From: Myxococcales bacterium
Lineage (GTDB): Bacteria; Myxococcota_A; SURF-8
Length of the DNA stretch: 64,000 bases
Direction of reading: 5' to 3'
NCBI GenBank assembly: GCA_003598065.1
Contig: QZKR01000180.1
Span: forward strand, 62,001-126,000
Below are positions 1 to 9,886 of the stretch, piece after piece. Under the pieces are notes generated by a model, which saw only the letters and a list, made by a program, of their open reading frames with translations, ran no database searches and had not been told where the DNA came from. The position numbers were made by a program, and so were the translations under genes. The first letter of the stretch is position 1. Each line of letters starts with the position of its first letter.

Positions 1-416
1 TCGACGGGGCCAAGTTCGACAACGCCGTGCTGATCAACGCCGACATGCGTGGAATTTCCCAGCACCCGCAATCCGGCTATGGTCTTGCTTCTTTCAACAA
101 GGCGCTTCTGGCTGGAACGGATTTCACCAACAGCTCCCTGCCCAGCAGCGACTTGAGCAACGCGCAGATTTCGCGCAGTCAGCACGACGTGCAAGTTCAA
201 GTGAAAATCAACCGGACGCAGATCGAAACGCGGACCTACACCTGCCGGACGACGGTGATTCCGGGTGTCACCAACTCCAGCGTGTGTCCGGACCGTTGCG
301 CCGCGCCCTGCGACTGCAGCCAGTACCCTTCCGGTGTGGCTTGCACCACAAACGGGCGCTGGACGCCGCCCGATCCGCCGGAATATATCGGCGACAACGA
401 TCCGGATTCGTGGTGA
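1..416 (+). CDS. Pentapeptide-repeat protein with Cys-rich tail, 5' end outside window
   Basis: Only the C-terminal ~138 residues lie in the window; the open frame runs unbroken to the left edge, so the apparent GTG at 27 is not a likely start. The visible part begins with pentapeptide-like units (GAKFDNAVLINADMRG, then LLAGTDFTNSSLPSSDLSNAQ), which in this family stack into a right-handed quadrilateral beta-helix. The last ~60 residues are different: six Cys in a Thr/Pro-rich stretch (TCRTT, VCPDRCAAPCDC, ACTTNG), suggesting an exported, disulfide-containing tail. No function can be given. It ends 68 bases before the convergent DUF2723 gene. Confidence 0.6.
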   Translation, partial: DGAKFDNAVLINADMRGISQHPQSGYGLASFNKALLAGTDFTNSSLPSSDLSNAQISRSQHDVQVQVKINRTQIETRTYTCRTTVIPGVTNSSVCPDRCAAPCDCSQYPSGVACTTNGRWTPPDPPEYIGDNDPDSW

Positions 417-483
417 GGAAAATCGTCGCTATTCGCGCCTGCGCGATCTGAGGAGATCGTCGCCCGCTCAAGTGTGGCGAGGC

Positions 484-2394
484 TTATCGTCCGACGGTGA
501 AGGGAATTCCTAGAACCTCCACTCCGTCCATCCGTATTTCGACGCGCCAGGCGCCTTCCGCCAACGGACGCGGAGCTTTAAGCGAAAACCAGGACCGGCT
601 AATTTTTGCAGCGATGTCGAATTCTCGCGATTCAGCGGTTGTTCCGTCCGGAGCGATCCAGCGCAATTCGCCCGCCCGCCGAACGGCGTCGTGCCATAAA
701 ACTTGAAGCCGGATGGACGAGTCCGGCGCAAAACGCCGCTGCGAGGCGGCCGCCCGGCGCTCGTCGCTTTCCTGCAAGAGGTAGGATTCGCGCACGTAGA
801 TGCGCTTGGCCGGCGCATCGCCGCGCAAAACGATCTCATTGATAAAGCCGCGATTGACGAGCCGATGCTCGGCGTCGAGCGGCGCGAGGCGCGTGTACAC
901 GTCGCGTTCGTACACCTTGCGCAGGCCGAGGTATTTTTGCAGGGCCTCCTTCACCACGCGGCGGGGGTGGGGAGAATTCGTCAGCGAGAGCCACGGCCAG
1001 CGGCTTTTGAGAAAATCCGTGTACCAGGGATTGCGCACGCGCAGGACGTTGACCGCCGCCGAGTCGCGGCCCAGGCCGTGGACGTTCTGCATGTACCACG
1101 TCGCGTAGGCGGCGTTGCCGGCGTTCATCAACAAGAGCGAGCCCGGCTGGAGCGCGGCCGTGATCTCCTCCGCCATCGCCGGCACGGTCGGCGGTTCGGC
1201 GCGGAAGGCCGTCCAATGGTAAAAACCAAACCCGATCGCCGTCAGGGCGAGTATTCCCAATCCAGCCCCGACCATCGCCGGAACCCGCGGCCGCCTGGCG
1301 TAATGCACAAGCAGGTCGTGAGCCGCCGCGCCTAGCCCCGCCCCGGCGAGTAACATCAGCGCACTTGACGGTGCCAGCAAGTACACGCCCCAGTCGCCGA
1401 CGTTGTAGCCCACCGCGTGAGTGAAGGCGAAAACGATATAAAGCAGAAGCAGCAGAAGCGCGCGCCATGCCGTCTTCGCCAGCCGCCAGACGCCGTAGAT
1501 CATCGTCAAGGCGCCGAGGGGCGTGATGACGCCGCCGGCCCTCAGAGGCAGCGTGACAAGATGATCGAGCGCGGTCTGTCCGCTCTCGAAGAGGAAATGG
1601 TGGTAGTGGCGGCCGGTGACGTGATACCAGAAAAAATCCCACTGGCTCGTGCCGCCCCACGGAAAGCCCTGCGTTGTACGATCGGCGATCGGCAAATAGA
1701 GGTAAAGCAAAAGCGTAACCGCCCCAATAAGGAGGGCGAGGGGAAAGCGGCGGTCGAGAAAGAAACGCCTGTCGGCGACGAGCAGGAACGCCAGCGCCGC
1801 CGGGAAAAGATGCGCCATCGTCAGGTGATGCGCCAGACCAAGCCCCATCGCCAGCGCCGCGCCGAGCGCCCAGCGGCGATTTTCGTCCTCGGCGTAACGC
1901 AGCCAGAAATACAGGGCGAGTTGCACCAGCAGAACGTGAAGCGTGTAGACTTCCGCCAGGCGCGCCTGCTCGTAGAAAAGCGGCGACAAGCCGAAGGTCA
2001 GGCCGGCGAGCAAGCCGGCGGCGGATATTGCCCACGGCGTCGCGGTCGATCGTTCGATCGTCAGCCCGCTCAAACGGCGGACGTTGGCGGCGATCAGGCC
2101 GGCGGCGCAAGCGCCGTAGATCGCAACGACGGCGTTGACGCGGGTCGCTGGTTCGTCGATGAAGGCCAGGGGAAGCGTGAGAAGTTTGGTGAGCAACGTG
2201 AAGAACGGGTAGCCCGTCGGGTGCATGACGCCGAGCAGATGCACGGCCTGAGCCACCTCGGGCGAATCGCCTTTGGCGACGCCATGCGCCAGGCTTGTCC
2301 AGTAGGCGAGCAGACAAACCCCTGTCGCCGTCAGCGGCGCAAAGCGCGCGAATCGAGTTTCCCAGGGGCGAGTATTTTCCAGGCGAACGTCCAT
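484..2394 (-). CDS. DUF2723 (TMEM260-like) polytopic membrane protein
   Basis: A 636-residue membrane protein, probably a lipid-linked-sugar-dependent glycosyltransferase of the GT-C type, the group to which DUF2723/TMEM260 proteins are assigned. The N-terminal region has the characteristic sequence KGDSPEVAQA (Asp43) after the first membrane segment, followed by HPTGYPFF (58-65). About ten hydrophobic segments follow up to residue ~400, then a soluble C-terminal domain of ~230 residues presumably facing the periplasm. The ATG at 2394 is preceded by AAAGGA at suitable spacing. It stands alone between convergent and divergent neighbours, so context does not identify its acceptor. The family is clear; the sugar and target are unknown. 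Confidence 0.82.
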   Translation of the reverse strand: MDVRLENTRPWETRFARFAPLTATGVCLLAYWTSLAHGVAKGDSPEVAQAVHLLGVMHPTGYPFFTLLTKLLTLPLAFIDEPATRVNAVVAIYGACAAGLIAANVRRLSGLTIERSTATPWAISAAGLLAGLTFGLSPLFYEQARLAEVYTLHVLLVQLALYFWLRYAEDENRRWALGAALAMGLGLAHHLTMAHLFPAALAFLLVADRRFFLDRRFPLALLIGAVTLLLYLYLPIADRTTQGFPWGGTSQWDFFWYHVTGRHYHHFLFESGQTALDHLVTLPLRAGGVITPLGALTMIYGVWRLAKTAWRALLLLLLYIVFAFTHAVGYNVGDWGVYLLAPSSALMLLAGAGLGAAAHDLLVHYARRPRVPAMVGAGLGILALTAIGFGFYHWTAFRAEPPTVPAMAEEITAALQPGSLLLMNAGNAAYATWYMQNVHGLGRDSAAVNVLRVRNPWYTDFLKSRWPWLSLTNSPHPRRVVKEALQKYLGLRKVYERDVYTRLAPLDAEHRLVNRGFINEIVLRGDAPAKRIYVRESYLLQESDERRAAASQRRFAPDSSIRLQVLWHDAVRRAGELRWIAPDGTTAESREFDIAAKISRSWFSLKAPRPLAEGAWRVEIRMDGVEVLGIPFTVGR

Positions 2395-2522
2395 CGGTCG
2401 ATCCTTTAGCGAAACGCCCGCATTTTATCCGCTTGCCGCTTCAGGGGCCAACTATTTGCAAAATCGGATCGCTCGTCGCCTGGCCCGGATTCACCCGAGG
2501 TTCGACGCGATTCGTTTTTCGC

Positions 2523-2551
2523 TTGACTTCGAACCGCCTTTTGGTGAACAT
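2523..2551 (+). promoter_or_regulatory. Putative sigma70-type promoter of the efflux operon
   Basis: TTGACT (2523-2528) and GAACAT (2546-2551) are separated by 17 bases. The -35 is good and the -10 is weak (3/6). The -10 lies inside the inverted repeat described next, the arrangement expected for repression by the TetR protein encoded just downstream. Confidence 0.4.
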
Positions 2552-2568
2552 TCGACCGAATTGTTCAC
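2544..2568. promoter_or_regulatory. Candidate TetR-family operator
   Basis: A perfect inverted repeat, GTGAACA - 11 bases - TGTTCAC, sits 24 bases before the tetR start codon and overlaps the putative -10. Size, symmetry and position fit the autoregulatory operator of a TetR repressor that controls its own efflux operon. Direct evidence is the repeat only; binding is inferred. Confidence 0.6.
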
Positions 2569-2592
2569 TTGGTCACCCGGGACGGAGGGCTC

Positions 2593-3189
2593 ATGGACAT
2601 CAAACCGACCCGCCGCGAAGCCATTCTCGATGCGGCTATAAAACGCTTCGCCCGCGTCGGCTACCGCAAGACGACGCTGGCGGAGGTGGCGAAGGACGTG
2701 GGGATGGTGAAGTCGGCGCTTTACAAGTATTTCACCGACAAGGAAGACCTCTTTCGCGCCGCCGTCGATCGTTTGGCTAAGGAAGTCATGCACGAAGTCG
2801 AACAGCGCGCGAAAAAAGGCCGCACCGCCGCCGGACGCATCAAGCTGCTTTTGCTCGGGGTGTACGATCTCTACCAGGAATTGGCGGTCTCGGTCGGCGT
2901 CACGCTCGAAGGCTGGCACGATTTGCGTCCTTTCTTTTTACGAATCGGCGCGAGTTACCATCGGTCGTTCAGCGGCGTTTTGGCTTCGTTGATCGTCGAA
3001 GGAATAAAAGACGGAGAGTTGGCCAGCCGCGACCCGCATACGGTCGCAGCGGTCGCCAACATCGCCCTCGACCGGATCAACGAAGGCGTGTTGCTCGGGG
3101 AGCTTTCGTTGCAAGAGGGGCGGCGACACGTATCCGTCATGTTGGACGTGATGATGGACGGTCTGACGCGAAGGGGGGTCAGGTCATGA
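2593..3189 (+). CDS. TetR-family transcriptional regulator
   Basis: A 198-residue repressor-type regulator. Residues ~9-55 form the TetR HTH (REAILDAAIKRFARVGYRKT through VKSALYKYFTDKEDLF); the rest is the ligand-binding/dimerisation domain, expected to bind a pump substrate. The ATG at 2593 was chosen over an in-frame TTG at 2569 because the HTH starts immediately after it, GGAGGG precedes it, and the TTG would lie in the candidate operator. Its TGA overlaps the ATG of the outer-membrane gene (ATGA), so it is the first gene of the efflux operon. It probably represses the whole operon until inducer binds. Confidence 0.9.
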   Translation: MDIKPTRREAILDAAIKRFARVGYRKTTLAEVAKDVGMVKSALYKYFTDKEDLFRAAVDRLAKEVMHEVEQRAKKGRTAAGRIKLLLLGVYDLYQELAVSVGVTLEGWHDLRPFFLRIGASYHRSFSGVLASLIVEGIKDGELASRDPHTVAAVANIALDRINEGVLLGELSLQEGRRHVSVMLDVMMDGLTRRGVRS

Positions 3190-4628
3190 GGCAAGCGCGC
3201 CTTGCAGGGCTGGTGTTGGCATGCGGACTGCTGATATGGCGGATGCCCCCCGCCCACGCCGAGTCCATGACGCTTTCGCAGTGCCTGGACGCCGCGATGG
3301 CCCACAACGCCATGCTGCGCGCCGCCGGACACGAAATCGACGCGAAAGACTACGAACGGAAGAGCGTGCGCGGCCGTTTTGGGCCGGTGGTCAAGGCGGA
3401 CGCCAACGTTTTGTTCTGGCAGGACGAGCAGGTCATCGATCTCGGGTTCGGCGCGCTGGGCGACATTTTCGGCGAGCTGCTGGCCGATCCGATAATTCAG
3501 GGCATGCTGACGCCGGAAACGCTGGCGCAGGCGGGCGACTTGCAGAACATGGAGACCGCGCTGGTGGCCCGCGAGCAGATCACTTACGGGGTCAAGCTTA
3601 CCGTCGCGCAGCCGCTGACGCCGCTTTACAAGGTCTACTCCGGCTATTGGGCGGCGGGCGAGCTTGCCGATGCGGCGCGCCAGGATCGCGCCAAAGCGCG
3701 CCACGACTTGCAAGTGGACGTCGTGCGCGCCTTCATCGGACTGGTCACGGCGACGCGCATGATGGAAACGGCCGAGGCCGGCCTGGCGCAAATCGAAGCC
3801 TACGAGAAACAGGTCCAGGCTTATCTTGACGCGGGGCTTGTCGAGCGCAACGCGCTTTTGAAAGTGCGCGTCGCCAAGGCGGAAATTCAGAAGGGCGCGT
3901 TTCAGGCCGATAAGGGTAGGAAACTGGCCCGGGCGGGACTGAACCTCTACATGGGGCGGCCGCTGGATCGACCGATCGAACCCGCTTACAACTTTGACGA
4001 TCCGGCGGAGACGCGGAGCGCCGGAAGTCTGGAAGAGACGCAGCGCGCAGCCCTCAGGAATCGCCCGGACCTTTTGTCGCTGCGGCATAAATCCGAGGCG
4101 GCGCGGGCGGGCAAGCATGCGGCGATCGCCGCCATGCTGCCCGACATCAACGCCGTCTTCATGTACGAGAACAATCAGGGATTGGGAGCCTTCCAACAGG
4201 AGAGCGTCTATTACGGCGGCTTCGTGCTGTCCTGGAACCTTTGGGAGTGGGGCGCGACCTACTACCAGATCAAGGCGGCGGAATCGAGGGAAGCGCAGAT
4301 TCGCGCCGGACTGGAGGCGCTCGACGACGGCGTGCGGCTCGATGTCCAGTCCAAGCGGCTCGACGCCGAGGAAGCGGAAAAGTCGTTGGCCGTAGCCAGG
4401 GCGCAGCAGGCGGAAGCGGCGGAGTCGCTGCGGATCGAGCAGGCCCGCTTCGAGGCGCAAGACGCGACGACGACCGATTTGCTGGAGGCGCAGACCGCCG
4501 CCTTGCGCGCGGAAAACGGCTTGACGGTGTCGATGATGAAGCTGGAAGAAGCTCGTTATGCGCTGCGGGTCAGCCTCGGCGAAGACCTGACGGCTGTGGA
4601 AAAGGAGGAGCGGAATGCGACGCGGTGA
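3186..4628 (+). CDS. TolC-family outer-membrane efflux protein
   Basis: A 480-residue outer-membrane channel of the TolC/OEP family: a trimeric beta-barrel plus long periplasmic alpha-barrel through which the pump expels substrate. The signal peptide ends at the AHA-ES junction near residue 26, followed by LSQCLDAAMAHN, the usual start of the first OEP repeat. Two long Ala/Glu-rich helical regions (~190-270 and ~380-470) match the coiled-coil hairpins of the two OEP repeats. It overlaps tetR by 4 bases and the adaptor gene by 14 bases, so translation is probably coupled. Confidence 0.92.
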   Translation: MRQARLAGLVLACGLLIWRMPPAHAESMTLSQCLDAAMAHNAMLRAAGHEIDAKDYERKSVRGRFGPVVKADANVLFWQDEQVIDLGFGALGDIFGELLADPIIQGMLTPETLAQAGDLQNMETALVAREQITYGVKLTVAQPLTPLYKVYSGYWAAGELADAARQDRAKARHDLQVDVVRAFIGLVTATRMMETAEAGLAQIEAYEKQVQAYLDAGLVERNALLKVRVAKAEIQKGAFQADKGRKLARAGLNLYMGRPLDRPIEPAYNFDDPAETRSAGSLEETQRAALRNRPDLLSLRHKSEAARAGKHAAIAAMLPDINAVFMYENNQGLGAFQQESVYYGGFVLSWNLWEWGATYYQIKAAESREAQIRAGLEALDDGVRLDVQSKRLDAEEAEKSLAVARAQQAEAAESLRIEQARFEAQDATTTDLLEAQTAALRAENGLTVSMMKLEEARYALRVSLGEDLTAVEKEERNATR

Positions 4629-5736
4629 CAATAGGCGGTGGCTGGGCGGGCTTGCGGCGTGCCTGATGCTCGTTCTTTTTTCCGGTTGTGGAAAGGCCTC
4701 GTCGGCGGCGCCCGAGACGGATCTCGAAGCGAAGGTTCAAGCCGCAACAGCGGTGTCGGCCGTCACGCTCCAGACTGAGCCGTACACGCTCAAAATCAGC
4801 ACGACCGGGACGGCCCTGCCGGCCCGCGAGAGTTACCTGGCCTGCGAAGTGCCGGGGATCATCGCGGAAATTCTGGTTAAGGAAGGGGATCGAGTCAAGA
4901 AAGGTCAAGCGCTGCTGCGCTTCAATCGAGAAGGTTATCGATTGAGCGTCGAGCAGGCCGAGGCGGGAGTCGCCGCCTCCAAGGCTCAGGCGGATCAGAT
5001 GAAGATCGAATACGAACGCGCCTTGAAGCTGCGCGAGTCCGATGCGACCGCCCGCGCCAGCCTGGAGCGCGTGAAGGCGCAGTATGACGCCGCCGTCGCC
5101 GGACTTCAAGCCGCCGAGGTCGGCGTGAAGAAGGCGCGCAAGGCCGTGGCCGACAGCGAGTTGCGTGCTCCCTATAACGGAACGATCGTCATGATTCTTC
5201 ACGAAATCGGCGAATACGCCCCCAGCATGCCGCCGACGATGCTGATGAAGATCGTCGATACCTCTTCCCTGGACGTACAGGTTTTCCTTCCCGAGGACCA
5301 AGCGGCGAATCTTGCCGTGGGCGCGCCGGCGGAAATCGAGATGGAAAGCGTCGGTGCGAAAATGGAAGGGAAGGTCAGCTTCGTTTCCAATCGCGTCGAG
5401 ATGGGAGCGCAGAGTGTCGAGACGCGCATCCATCTCGACAACCCCGAAGGCAGAATCAAAGGCGGCGCGTTCGCGCGGGTGACGCTGACCGCGCGGACAT
5501 ATGAGGAAGCCATCCTGGCGCCCGTCCGCGCCGTGCGTCGCGACGAGCAGGGCCGGCCTTACGTGTTTCTTGCCGTCGAAGGCAAAGCGAAACGAACATC
5601 CATAAGCCTCGGGGGATCGGAGCAAGCGCGGATCCTTATTCTGGACGGCTTGAAAGCGGGCGACGCCTTGATTACGACAGGTCTGGACGATCTCATGGAT
5701 GGCGACGCCGTGGCCGTCGAAGCACGGGACCGGTAG
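4615..5736 (+). CDS. RND efflux periplasmic adaptor (MFP/HlyD family) lipoprotein
   Basis: A 373-residue membrane-fusion protein that bridges the inner-membrane RND transporter and the TolC channel. It has a lipoprotein signal with lipobox LFSGC (Cys25). The barrel-sandwich/lipoyl half-motif (GIIAEILVKEGDRVKKGQALLRF) lies near residues 80-105, a helical hairpin spans ~110-180, the second lipoyl half (DSELRAPYNGTIV) follows, and then a beta-barrel and C-terminal domain. It overlaps the upstream channel gene by 14 bases and precedes the transporter by 9 bases. Family assignment is secure; substrate is unknown. Confidence 0.92.
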   Translation: MRRGDNRRWLGGLAACLMLVLFSGCGKASSAAPETDLEAKVQAATAVSAVTLQTEPYTLKISTTGTALPARESYLACEVPGIIAEILVKEGDRVKKGQALLRFNREGYRLSVEQAEAGVAASKAQADQMKIEYERALKLRESDATARASLERVKAQYDAAVAGLQAAEVGVKKARKAVADSELRAPYNGTIVMILHEIGEYAPSMPPTMLMKIVDTSSLDVQVFLPEDQAANLAVGAPAEIEMESVGAKMEGKVSFVSNRVEMGAQSVETRIHLDNPEGRIKGGAFARVTLTARTYEEAILAPVRAVRRDEQGRPYVFLAVEGKAKRTSISLGGSEQARILILDGLKAGDALITTGLDDLMDGDAVAVEARDR

Positions 5737-5745
5737 GAGGCGACG

Positions 5746-8700
5746 ATGGTCATTTCCGAAGTCGCCATCAAGCGGCCGGTGTTTATTTCGATGGTGATCC
5801 TGGCGATCATCGTCTTCGGCGTGGTGAGCTACCCCAAGATCAACGTCGATATGTACCCCGACGTGGAATTTCCGATCGCCACCGTCCTGACGATCTATCC
5901 CGGCGCGGACCCGGAAACGATCGAGAAGGAGGTCACCGAGCCGATCGAGGACGCGGTAAGTACGATCAACGGCGTGCGGACGCTGCAATCGGTCAGCGCG
6001 GAGAACGTGTCGCAGGTGATCGTCATCTTCGAGCTGGAGATGACGGTCGATACGGTCATTCAGGACGTGCGCGACAAGATCAGCCGCATCATTCCCACTC
6101 TGCCGAAAGAGGTTGAGGCTCCGAAAATCGAAAAGTTCGAGTTGGGCGCCATTCCCATCATCACGCTGGCCGTCGGCGGACCGGGCGCCATCGACGAAGT
6201 GACGCGCTTCGCCCGCAAGCGGGTCAAAGAGCAGCTTCAGCAGGTCCCCGGCGTGGGGTCGGTGGACATGATCGGCGGCCAGGAGCGCGAGATCAAGATA
6301 TGGGTCGATCCGGACAAATTGAAAACGATGGGCCTCGCCGTGACCGACGTAATCCAGTCGCTCGCCGTCAGCAACCTGAAGTTTCCCGGCGGCCGTCTGA
6401 GCGCGGGCGATACCGAGTTCGTCGTGAAGGTGGACGGAGAATTTAAGTCGGTCCAAGCAATAGAAAATCTCATCATCCGCGAGGTGATGGGCCGGAAAAT
6501 CCGGGTCGGCGACGTGGCCCGCGTGGAGGACGGCATCGAGGAAATGCGCTCCGCGGCCAGGCTCGACGCGGCGCGCGCCGTATCGCTGCTGGTGCGCAAG
6601 CAGTCGGGCGCGAACGCCGTGGCGACGGCCGAGCGCGTCAAGGCGCGGCTCGCCGAACTGCAGGCGGGTTTTCCCGCCGGCTGGAAAGCGACGCTCGCCG
6701 CCGACACGACCATTTTCACGCAAACGATGATCGAGCACGTCCAGTTCGACATGATTTTCGGCGCGCTTCTGGCGGTGATCATCATTTTCTTTTTCCTGCG
6801 CAACGCGCGTTCGACCTTGATTTCCGCCGTCGCCATCCCGACCTCGGTCATCGGCGCGTTCACTTTCATCAAGGCGATGGGTTTCACGTTCAATACGCTG
6901 ACGCTTCTCGCCCTTTCCTTGTCCATCGGCATTCTCATCGACGACGCGATCGTCGTTCTGGAAAACATCTACCGCCACATGGAAGAGGGCAAGAGTCCGT
7001 GGGAGGCGGCGAAGACGGCCACGGAGGAAATCGGCCTCGCCGTGCTCGCCGTGACGATGTCGATTGTCGCCGTGTTCGTTCCAGTGGCTTTCATGGAGGG
7101 AATCGTCGGCCGCTTCTTCTACCAGTTCGGCCTCACGGTGACCGTGGCTGTGCTGCTTTCGCTGTTCGTGTCGCTGACTTTGACGCCGATGCTTTGCTCG
7201 CGGCTGCTGGGCAAGTCGGGGGACAACGCCTTCTATCGCCTGATCGAGCGTTTTCTGGCCGCCATCGACCGCGTCTACCGCGGCACGATCGCCTGGGCGC
7301 TCGCCCATCGCCGGACGACGATGGGAATCGCCGCGGCGATCTTCGTCGCCAGCCTGTACATGGTTCGTTTCGTGGGCGTGGAATTCCAGCCCCGACCCGA
7401 TATGAGCGAGTTCAACATCACGGTGCAGCTTCCCACGGGCGCTTCGCTGGAGGCGACCGATCGCGTGGCGATGGATGTCGCCCGGCGCGCCCGCCGCCAC
7501 GCGGACCTCGTGACGACGACGGTCACGACGATCGGCTCGGACGCGCAGCAGAAGCAGAATCTCGCTAAAATTTACGTGAAGATGCGCGACAAGGGCGAGC
7601 GCGCCATATCGCAGACCGAATTCATGGCCCAGCTTCGCGAGGAGTTCAAGGACGTGTCGGGCGCGGCCGTTTCCGTGGCCCAGATCGACCAGTTCGCCGA
7701 ATCGAGCGGCATGCGCGCGGCGCAGTTGCAGTACATCGTCCAGGGCGGCGATCTCGTCGAACTGGATCGCACCACGCGGCGGATCGTGGCCGAGCTGAAA
7801 AAAACTCCCGGCTTCGTCGATCTCGACACGAGTTTCGAGGGCGGCAAGCCGGAGGTGAACGTCGCCATCGATCAGGCGAAGACGGCGCGGCTGGGCTTGG
7901 TCACCGCCTTGGTGGGCCAGACGGTCAATGCCCTGGTCGGCGGCTATGAGGCCTCGAAATTCCGCGAAGCCGGCGAAGACTACTCGATCCGCGTTCGTCT
8001 GAACCCGGCCGACCGCAATAGCGCGGCGGATCTCGAAGGGCTGGATATCCGTTCGCTGAATGGCCAGCTTGTCGATCTCTCCAGCGTCACGACGATCAGC
8101 CCCGGCACGGGGCCGACGCAGATCGACCGCCTTGCCCGCGAGCGGCAGATCTCGGTGTTTGGAAACCTGGACGAGTCCCTGCCGCTTGGCCAGGCCAGCG
8201 TGATCGTCGAGGAAACGGCGGAGAAAATGATGGCTTCCGGCCAGACGGGCCACTTCGAAGGCATGACGCGCATCATGAAAGAATCGTTTCAGCACATGCT
8301 GTTTTCGCTCGTTCTGGCGGTGATCATCGTTTACATGGTGCTGGCCAGCCAGTTCGAGAGCCTCGTCCATCCGTTGACGATCATGTTCTCCCTGCCGCTT
8401 TCGCTCGTCGGCGCGATCGGCGCGCTTCTGCTGACGGGCCAGACGCTTTCGATCACCTCGATGATCGGCATCATCATGCTGATGGGCCTGGTGACGAAAA
8501 ACGCGATTCTGCTTATCGACTACACGAACACGCTGCGCCGGCGCGACGGCATGGGGCGCACCGAGGCGCTGCTGCGCGCCGGGCCGGTGCGGCTGCGGCC
8601 CATCCTGATGACGACGGGCGCGATGGTGTTCGGCATGCTGCCGGTGGCGATGAGCCGCGGCTACGGCGCGGAACTGCGCTCGCCGATGGCGGTGTGCGTC

Positions 8701-8868
8701 ATCGGCGGTTTGATCGCTTCGACGCTCTTGACGCTGGTCGTCGTCCCCGTCGTTTATACGATCCTGGATGATATAGGCCAGAATGCCTTTGTACGGCGAC
8801 TGACAGCGGCAGTCCTCAGCCATCGGGAAGCGGGCCGCGCGAAAAGCGAAGCGGAGGCTGAAGGGTAG
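5746..8868 (+). CDS. RND-family efflux transporter (AcrB/HAE-type inner-membrane subunit)
   Basis: A 1040-residue proton-driven RND transporter, the usual length for AcrB/MexB relatives. It begins [22 protein letters not shown] (first membrane helix), has two large periplasmic loops and twelve predicted helices. TM4 carries the conserved proton-relay pair IDDAIVV (Asp399, Asp400), and helix 10 contains a conserved Lys ([14 protein letters not shown]). AGGAGG precedes the ATG. As the last gene of tetR-tolC-mfp-rnd it completes a tripartite pump. HAE-type pumps export drugs, bile salts or other amphiphiles rather than metals; there is no heavy-metal signature. Confidence 0.95.
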   Translation: MVISEVAIKRPVFISMVILAIIVFGVVSYPKINVDMYPDVEFPIATVLTIYPGADPETIEKEVTEPIEDAVSTINGVRTLQSVSAENVSQVIVIFELEMTVDTVIQDVRDKISRIIPTLPKEVEAPKIEKFELGAIPIITLAVGGPGAIDEVTRFARKRVKEQLQQVPGVGSVDMIGGQEREIKIWVDPDKLKTMGLAVTDVIQSLAVSNLKFPGGRLSAGDTEFVVKVDGEFKSVQAIENLIIREVMGRKIRVGDVARVEDGIEEMRSAARLDAARAVSLLVRKQSGANAVATAERVKARLAELQAGFPAGWKATLAADTTIFTQTMIEHVQFDMIFGALLAVIIIFFFLRNARSTLISAVAIPTSVIGAFTFIKAMGFTFNTLTLLALSLSIGILIDDAIVVLENIYRHMEEGKSPWEAAKTATEEIGLAVLAVTMSIVAVFVPVAFMEGIVGRFFYQFGLTVTVAVLLSLFVSLTLTPMLCSRLLGKSGDNAFYRLIERFLAAIDRVYRGTIAWALAHRRTTMGIAAAIFVASLYMVRFVGVEFQPRPDMSEFNITVQLPTGASLEATDRVAMDVARRARRHADLVTTTVTTIGSDAQQKQNLAKIYVKMRDKGERAISQTEFMAQLREEFKDVSGAAVSVAQIDQFAESSGMRAAQLQYIVQGGDLVELDRTTRRIVAELKKTPGFVDLDTSFEGGKPEVNVAIDQAKTARLGLVTALVGQTVNALVGGYEASKFREAGEDYSIRVRLNPADRNSAADLEGLDIRSLNGQLVDLSSVTTISPGTGPTQIDRLARERQISVFGNLDESLPLGQASVIVEETAEKMMASGQTGHFEGMTRIMKESFQHMLFSLVLAVIIVYMVLASQFESLVHPLTIMFSLPLSLVGAIGALLLTGQTLSITSMIGIIMLMGLVTKNAILLIDYTNTLRRRDGMGRTEALLRAGPVRLRPILMTTGAMVFGMLPVAMSRGYGAELRSPMAVCVIGGLIASTLLTLVVVPVVYTILDDIGQNAFVRRLTAAVLSHREAGRAKSEAEAEG

Positions 8869-8876
8869 CCTTCGGC
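8857..8876. terminator. Hairpin between convergent genes
   Basis: GCTGAAGG and CCTTCGGC form an 8-bp stem (one G-T pair) around a 4-base loop holding the transporter stop codon. It lies exactly between the convergent RND and lipoprotein genes and could act in both directions. No T-tract follows on either strand, so intrinsic termination is only a possibility. Confidence 0.3.
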
Positions 8877-8878
8877 GC

Positions 8879-9862
8879 TCAGCGGACGCAGCCGGAAGCC
8901 GTCTCTTCCAAACCGTCCCATTCGTCCTGGTACTCCGTTCGCGCCTCGTCGATGGTGACGTCCTCGCTATCGTCGTATGGATTCGCCTGATAATGAAGAC
9001 AGCCGTAGCATTCGACGAACCGCCGTTCGGTGACGCCGACCTTGAAATCTTCCACGCAGCAACTGTAGCAGCGCGTGTACTCATCTATTTCTTCCTGAGT
9101 CTCCGGATTCTGGGGGCAATTTTGCAGGCAGGCGTTCAGCGACACATAGGCAGGCTGAATATCGTCAATGAATTCGTTTTCGCCGCAATCGAACTCCGCC
9201 GTCGTGCAGCTATAGGCCCACGAGTTCCAGTCTACGTCGCCATCGCCTATGCCGTCTCCATCGCCCGTGTTGTCTCCATCGGTATCTTCGGGAATCGTCA
9301 GATCCCAGTCGATGTAATTGCCGACTTGTCCGTCGTCGCGCAACATGCCGATTTTGACGACGAACGATTCGCCGGCGATGGAGGGCTCTTCCTTCAAGCG
9401 GCCGACGATTTCCATAAGCTGGTTGCCGGGTATGAGATTGCCCACGGCAAAGCGCTGACGCGCCGCCGGGTCGTAAGGCGAAGGATACCCCGGATCGGAG
9501 AGCGTAGCATACACTTCGTAGTAGTACTCCGCGCCCTCGACCCACACCACCGCGCCGATGACCTGTTCCGCATTCGAAAAATCGGAGGAGAGACGGATGG
9601 TGAAGTCCTCATCGGCCACTAGCGTCTCCGGCAGCTCCGAACCGGTGATCTGCGGATAGGCGGGTTCGCCGTCGTGTTCCTCCGGCGGCGGCGCTTTCTT
9701 CATGGTGCTGTCGTCGAATTCCAGGCTGTCCGTGAGGTCGTCGGCCAGGGCTACGGCGATGTCGGCGGCGTCCTGGTCGTCCTCCTGGCAGGCGTGGAAC
9801 GCCGACGCCCAGGCGAGAAGCAGCGCAACGAGGAAAACGACTGGAAAAATCCTTTTCATCAT
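8879..9862 (-). CDS. Cys-rich exported protein of unknown function, probable lipoprotein
   Basis: Not recognised. 327 residues with an N-terminal hydrophobic signal (KRIFPVVFLVALLLAWASAF) ending in HAC, a weak lipobox. The middle (~60-190) is predicted beta-rich, possibly an Ig-like or carbohydrate-binding fold. A Gly/Asp linker (DGDNTGDGDGIGDGDVDWN) follows, then a tail with about ten Cys (CTTAEFDC, CLQNC, CYSCC, CYGC), suggesting disulfides or a metal site in the envelope. It has a strong site (GGAGG) before tandem ATGs and lies 24 bases after nadB on the same strand, so the two may be co-transcribed, though no functional link to NAD synthesis is apparent. Confidence 0.6.
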   Translation of the reverse strand: MMKRIFPVVFLVALLLAWASAFHACQEDDQDAADIAVALADDLTDSLEFDDSTMKKAPPPEEHDGEPAYPQITGSELPETLVADEDFTIRLSSDFSNAEQVIGAVVWVEGAEYYYEVYATLSDPGYPSPYDPAARQRFAVGNLIPGNQLMEIVGRLKEEPSIAGESFVVKIGMLRDDGQVGNYIDWDLTIPEDTDGDNTGDGDGIGDGDVDWNSWAYSCTTAEFDCGENEFIDDIQPAYVSLNACLQNCPQNPETQEEIDEYTRCYSCCVEDFKVGVTERRFVECYGCLHYQANPYDDSEDVTIDEARTEYQDEWDGLEETASGCVR

Positions 9863-9886
9863 GGTGTCCTCCCTGACGCGGAAGCG

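Noticed and set aside
4570-9084. A 1504-codon open frame on the minus strand opposite the efflux genes
   Set aside because: Its product is dominated by Arg, His, Asp and Gln without any domain pattern, while the plus strand carries three well-conserved overlapping genes. It is a by-product of high GC and codon bias.
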